NCBI RefSeq assembly: GCF_025787225.1
Contig: NZ_CP090958.1
Span: forward strand, 2,714,550 to 2,778,549
DNA from: Saxibacter everestensis
GTDB taxonomy: Bacteria > Actinomycetota > Actinomycetes > Actinomycetales > Brevibacteriaceae
Direction: 5' to 3'
Length of the DNA: 64,000 bases
Shown in pieces: positions 61,072 through 64,000 of this stretch (position 1 is its first letter; the number at the start of each line of letters is the position of its first letter). The position numbers were made by a program, and so were the translations under genes. The notes beneath the pieces are model-generated. The model did no database searches and was not told where the DNA came from. It saw nothing but the letters and a program-made list of their open reading frames with translations.

Positions 61072-62315
61072 CGCCCGCGTCGCCACCTCGGGTCGAGGCC
61101 AAGCAAGTCTGCGAGTTCCACCCATCCCGGGCCAAGCCTGGTCTGGTGCTGGCCCGGCGGTCCGTCTCCCTTGACGTTTCGTTCGCGTTCAAGACAGTCG
61201 AGCACTGCCATGTTCCGATTCGAGTCCCGGACCAGAAGGGCGATGTGTGTGATCATTCTGTGCGGGCCCGCCCGCCGGACATGCACCAGCACATCCAGGG
61301 CGCTACATGCCTGAGCGGCGACGGCATCGTGGTCCAGGCCGGCAAGCCCGCCGAGCGCCTCGAGCCGAGCGGGTACGTCCTCCGTCGTGTTTGCATGCAC
61401 CGTGCCGCAGCCCCCTTCGTGCCCGGTATTAAGAGCCGTGAAGAGTTCGCGTACTTCGGCGCCGCGGCACTCGCCGACCACAAGGCGATCCGGCCGCATC
61501 CGCATAGCGTTTCGCACCAGATCGGCCTGGTTGACTTCACCCGCGCCCTCGATGTTCTGGTGCCGGGCCGAAAGCTGCACGAAGTGCGGGTGGGATATCA
61601 CCAGTTCCGGCGCGTCCTCGATGGCGATCAGACGCTCGTGTGCCGAGACCAGGCCAAGCAGCGTTCCGAGCAAGGCGGTCTTGCCGGCACCGGTTCCGCC
61701 CGAGATCAGGAAGTTCTTCCGACGGGAGATCAACGCCTCGAGCACGGGCCGCCAGGACGGCAGCAGTGTTCCGTTCGCCACAAGTTCATCCAGGCTGAAC
61801 GCCACGGGACGCGGAATCCGCAATGACAACGAGGTGTATCGGCCGGATATCGGTGGAATCACGGCGTTCACCCTGACGCCGTCCGGCAGCCGGGCGTCGA
61901 CCAGCGGACTGGATTCGTCCAGTCGGCGACCGCCTGTGGCCGCAAGTCGCATGGCGAGCGCTCGAACCTCGGCTTCGCCGCCGAGGGTGATGTTCGCCCG
62001 CTGCAGCCCTTCCCCTGCGTCGAACCAAACGTCGCGAGGCGCGTTCACGAAAACGTCGGTGATCCGAGGATCGTCCAGCAGCCGCTGCAACGGACCGGCC
62101 CCGGAGATCTGCGCGCTCAGCCGTTCCACGAGTTCCAGGATCGCCGCCGTGCCGAACACCTTGCCGCTGGCCCGCAATGCCTCGGCAACTTTGGCCGGGG
62201 TTACCGGCCCGGTCTCCTTGAGCAGTCGCGATCGAATTTGCTGCAAAAGCTCGGCATCGATCCACTCGTCGTCGGGTTCCGGACCGGTCAGCGTTGCGGG
62301 CGACGAGAAGCTCAC
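61068..62315 (-). CDS. tadA: TadA-family pilus-assembly ATPase
   Basis: A 415-residue secretion ATPase (VirB11/CpaF type). The N-terminal domain has SRLLKETGPVTPAKVAEALRASGK. The Walker A motif is LISGGTGAGKTALLGTLLGLV, the Asp box is ERLIAIEDAPELVISHPHFVQL, and the later His box is HEGGCGTVHANTTEDVPARLEALG. It powers Flp/Tad pilus assembly. It overlaps the ssd stop and the tadB start by 4 bases each, so the genes are translated together. Confidence 0.94.
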   Translation of the reverse strand: MSFSSPATLTGPEPDDEWIDAELLQQIRSRLLKETGPVTPAKVAEALRASGKVFGTAAILELVERLSAQISGAGPLQRLLDDPRITDVFVNAPRDVWFDAGEGLQRANITLGGEAEVRALAMRLAATGGRRLDESSPLVDARLPDGVRVNAVIPPISGRYTSLSLRIPRPVAFSLDELVANGTLLPSWRPVLEALISRRKNFLISGGTGAGKTALLGTLLGLVSAHERLIAIEDAPELVISHPHFVQLSARHQNIEGAGEVNQADLVRNAMRMRPDRLVVGECRGAEVRELFTALNTGHEGGCGTVHANTTEDVPARLEALGGLAGLDHDAVAAQACSALDVLVHVRRAGPHRMITHIALLVRDSNRNMAVLDCLERERNVKGDGPPGQHQTRLGPGWVELADLLGLDPRWRRGR

Positions 62316-63355
62316 GACGCCAGCTCAGTCACTTGGGCGATGATCTCTTCACTGAGTCTCGCAAGCCTGCTGTTTCTGCCCTTCGGGATTCCCTCTCCCC
62401 GGTCGAGCGCCTCTGCCAGGCCACGATCTGGTTTCAGATATCCCTCCAGCTCAAGCCCGAGACTCCGCGCGACGCCATCCGCCGCCAGGCCGGAACGCAC
62501 CGGGCCGCGCACCACCAGGCGCACGTCCGGATGGTTCTCACTCAACCGACGGGCAACCTGGTTGGCCGCGACCGCGGCGCGAACCTGGGCACAGGTCACG
62601 AGCAGCAACCGGTCGCACCATCTGGTGCAGTCGATAGGAGCATGCCGCGGCAGGTCGATTACCAGCAGCGCGAAGGCATGCCTTGCCGCAGTCAGCACGG
62701 AATCGAATAGATCCTGCGGAAGTTCACGTGCGGCTGTGCGGTCCCAGGACAGCACCGAAAGGTTCTCCAGGCGGGGCAACGCCTCGTAAAGCGCGCTGGG
62801 GCGCAAGCTGCCCCGGCTGGCCGTGAGGTTCGGCCATCTAATGCCGCCGAGGCCTTCGGCGCCCAACACCAGGTCCAGGCCTCCGCCGAGCGGGTCAGCA
62901 TCGATCAGCGCGCTTCTCGTCGTGGAGATCGACGCGGCCCGTGCCAAACCGCAGGCCAGCGTGCTCGCGCCGGCACCGCCGCTTCCTCCGACGACGCCGA
63001 GAACCAGACCGGTCGGAGTGGCTGGTTCGACTGCGGAAATCATCCGCTGGACCAGCCACTCCGCGGCGTCCGGCAACAGCGCGACGTGCTCGGCCCGAAG
63101 CTCCGTCGCATGCCGCCAGACCTGTGCGGTGGATCCCCCCGAATCCAGCGCAACAACTACCCGTTCCGCCGAAGCATGTCCGGGCAGCTCGTTGATATCC
63201 TCACCGACCAGGAGCAGCGCGGCATCCCGCCAGGACGATGCGCTGCGGCCAGGAACGAGCAGCTCGACGCCGGCGGAAGAAGCCAACCGTCGGACCTCGT
63301 CCGAAAGTTCTTCGATGCCGGTGAAGACAACCACCGATCGTTGTGTCGAGCGCAT
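62312..63355 (-). CDS. ssd: Ssd/CpaE-like MinD-family protein of the Tad locus
   Basis: A 347-residue deviant-Walker P-loop protein. An N-terminal receiver-like domain (VVVFTGIEELSDEVRRLASSAGVELL) is followed by LGVVGGSGGAGASTLACGLA, where the Walker A has lost the usual first Lys pattern (G-G-x-G-G-A-G-x-S-T, as in M. tuberculosis Rv3660c Ssd). ALIDADPLGGGLDLVLG and LLVIDLPRHAP are MinD/ParA motifs. It is thought to place the pilus machine at the pole or septum. It is the first gene of the tad operon. Confidence 0.9.
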   Translation of the reverse strand: MRSTQRSVVVFTGIEELSDEVRRLASSAGVELLVPGRSASSWRDAALLLVGEDINELPGHASAERVVVALDSGGSTAQVWRHATELRAEHVALLPDAAEWLVQRMISAVEPATPTGLVLGVVGGSGGAGASTLACGLARAASISTTRSALIDADPLGGGLDLVLGAEGLGGIRWPNLTASRGSLRPSALYEALPRLENLSVLSWDRTAARELPQDLFDSVLTAARHAFALLVIDLPRHAPIDCTRWCDRLLLVTCAQVRAAVAANQVARRLSENHPDVRLVVRGPVRSGLAADGVARSLGLELEGYLKPDRGLAEALDRGEGIPKGRNSRLARLSEEIIAQVTELAS

Positions 63356-63405
63356 GGCACAATACTGGTCGTGGTGGGTCGGCGATTACTTGCCGACTGA
63401 GATTA

Positions 63406-63443
63406 TGTGGATAACTTTCCTTGCCCGGTCCAATTGTGGACAG
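63406..63443. promoter_or_regulatory. DnaA-box-like pair upstream of the tad operon
   Basis: TGTGGATAA (63406-63414) is the exact reverse complement of the consensus DnaA box TTATCCACA. TGTGGACAG (63435-63443) matches the actinobacterial form (TTGTCCACA reversed) at 8 of 9 bases. Both lie in the 100-base spacer between the Fic-like gene end and the ssd start. A short GTCGGC/GCCGAC stem (63388-63407 region) lies beside the first site. Confidence 0.4.
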
Positions 63444-63455
63444 CGCGACGACAAG

Positions 63456-64000
63456 TCAGATCTGGGGCAGCTTTCCGGCCAGCACAGCGTCGGCAATCGT
63501 GCTGCCCTCGCCGGCGCCATCCGTGACGGCTCGGGCGCAACTGGCAACCCAGCCGGGCACGTCCGCACCGCTGGTGTACTGCGCCGCCGCCTGGCCGTAA
63601 CCGACAGCGTCAGCGAGGAACGCCGCCTCCGGGACAATCACCCCGCTAGGGTCCACTCCTCCGGAGACGAGCAGGATCCGGAAAACCGCGCGCGCCACAA
63701 GTCCGTTGCCGAGCACGAATGGCCTGATGGCCAGTATTTCGCCGTGCGCAATAGCCGCCGTGAGCAGCGCCGAGTGCTTCGCATCGGACCCTAGTAGTTC
63801 GGCTAGCCCGCGCAGCCGGGCAGCGGCGGCTTCGGCGGCCGGTGCGGGCGGCAGGCCGGATAGGTCGCGCGGCAGTTCGGCGCCGATACGCGGCCTGCCC
63901 ACCTGCGCGTCATCGATCAGCCCCGCGGCGGCAGCAACGTGCAGCCGCGCGATTGCCTGCATCGGCGATGCAGACAGCGGGTGCGGGTGTGAGCCAAGTT
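63456..64000 (-). CDS. Fic-fold protein with degenerate motif (runs off right edge)
   Basis: The frame ends at 63456 and is open to the right edge, so the N-terminus lies outside; the visible stretch reads SHPHPLSASPMQAIARLHVAAAAGL before the core. The Fic motif normally HPFxxGNGRxxR reads RPFVLGNGLVARAVFRI here, with the catalytic His replaced by Arg and the following Arg by Leu. AMP-transfer by the classical mechanism is therefore unlikely. Homologues of this kind beside ssd genes occur in other actinobacteria. Helices around LLTAAIAHGEILAI and VIVPEAAFLADAVGYGQAAAQY fit the fold. Confidence 0.8.
   Translation of the reverse strand, partial: LGSHPHPLSASPMQAIARLHVAAAAGLIDDAQVGRPRIGAELPRDLSGLPPAPAAEAAAARLRGLAELLGSDAKHSALLTAAIAHGEILAIRPFVLGNGLVARAVFRILLVSGGVDPSGVIVPEAAFLADAVGYGQAAAQYTSGADVPGWVASCARAVTDGAGEGSTIADAVLAGKLPQI

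Overview
The window is high-GC chromosomal DNA with densely packed genes, many GTG/TTG starts and 4-bp ATGA/GTGA stop-start overlaps, Mycobacterium-like synteny blocks and candidate leaderless promoters. It fits an actinomycete (Actinomycetota), probably a Micrococcales-type genus; I cannot name the genus. No rRNA, CRISPR array, integrase, transposase or prophage is visible. One tRNA gene (Thr, CGU) is present.

Layout. 1-8 kb: the N-terminal part of an RND efflux pump; a nucleoside hydrolase-amidase pair joined by a tiny coupled ORF; a nitroreductase, a membrane-anchored molybdopterin oxidoreductase, a Gfo/Idh/MocA dehydrogenase, msrA and def. 7.4-15.2 kb: a leucine/isovalerate degradation operon on the minus strand (carboxyltransferase, biotin carboxylase, acyl-CoA dehydrogenase, MaoC hydratase, CitE-like lyase, def) with a divergent TetR gene and a perfect inverted-repeat operator. 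Its gene order matches M. tuberculosis Rv2498c-Rv2502c/Rv2506. 15.2-19.2 kb: an amidohydrolase, an SCO6745-family protein, a DUF6328 membrane protein and an aldo/keto reductase. 19.4-24.1 kb: oleA-oleBC-oleD, a complete head-to-head long-chain olefin pathway with the OleB and OleC enzymes fused. 24.2-34.7 kb: an LctP-type permease, then a minus-strand amine-catabolism operon (APC permease, copper amine oxidase, aldehyde dehydrogenase, NCS1 permease, YtcJ/NfdA-like amidohydrolase) with a divergent TetR gene. I propose it takes N-formylated or free primary amines through an aldehyde to an acid.

34.8-45 kb: tRNA-Thr, a family-A-like DNA polymerase, an Imm-5-like immunity gene followed by what looks like a truncated paralogue, a TetR/DHA2 efflux pair with a clear palindromic operator, a MazEF-type toxin-antitoxin pair, an NTF2-like/LysR divergent pair, and a beta-lactamase-fold hydrolase with a lipoprotein S33 peptidase. 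45-64 kb: a block syntenic with M. tuberculosis Rv3644c-Rv3660c: holB, a membrane-domain/thymidylate-kinase fusion, a lipoate ligase-like gene, topA, a PAP2 phosphatase, a methyltransferase, an MrfA-like helicase, then the Flp/Tad pilus genes (ssd/cpaE, tadA, tadB, tadC, a DUF4244 pilin-like gene and two TadE-like genes). A TRIC/YicG gene on the opposite strand splits the Tad genes. A Fic-fold gene with a degenerate catalytic motif runs off the right edge.

Of what I could see, the best candidate for an undescribed system is the amine/formamide island at 25.8-34.7 kb. Secondary points are the repeated in-frame tandem duplications (amidase, Tmk fusion, TopA), the two-sided ATGA mini-ORF, and the paired DnaA-box-like sites between the Fic gene and the Tad operon.
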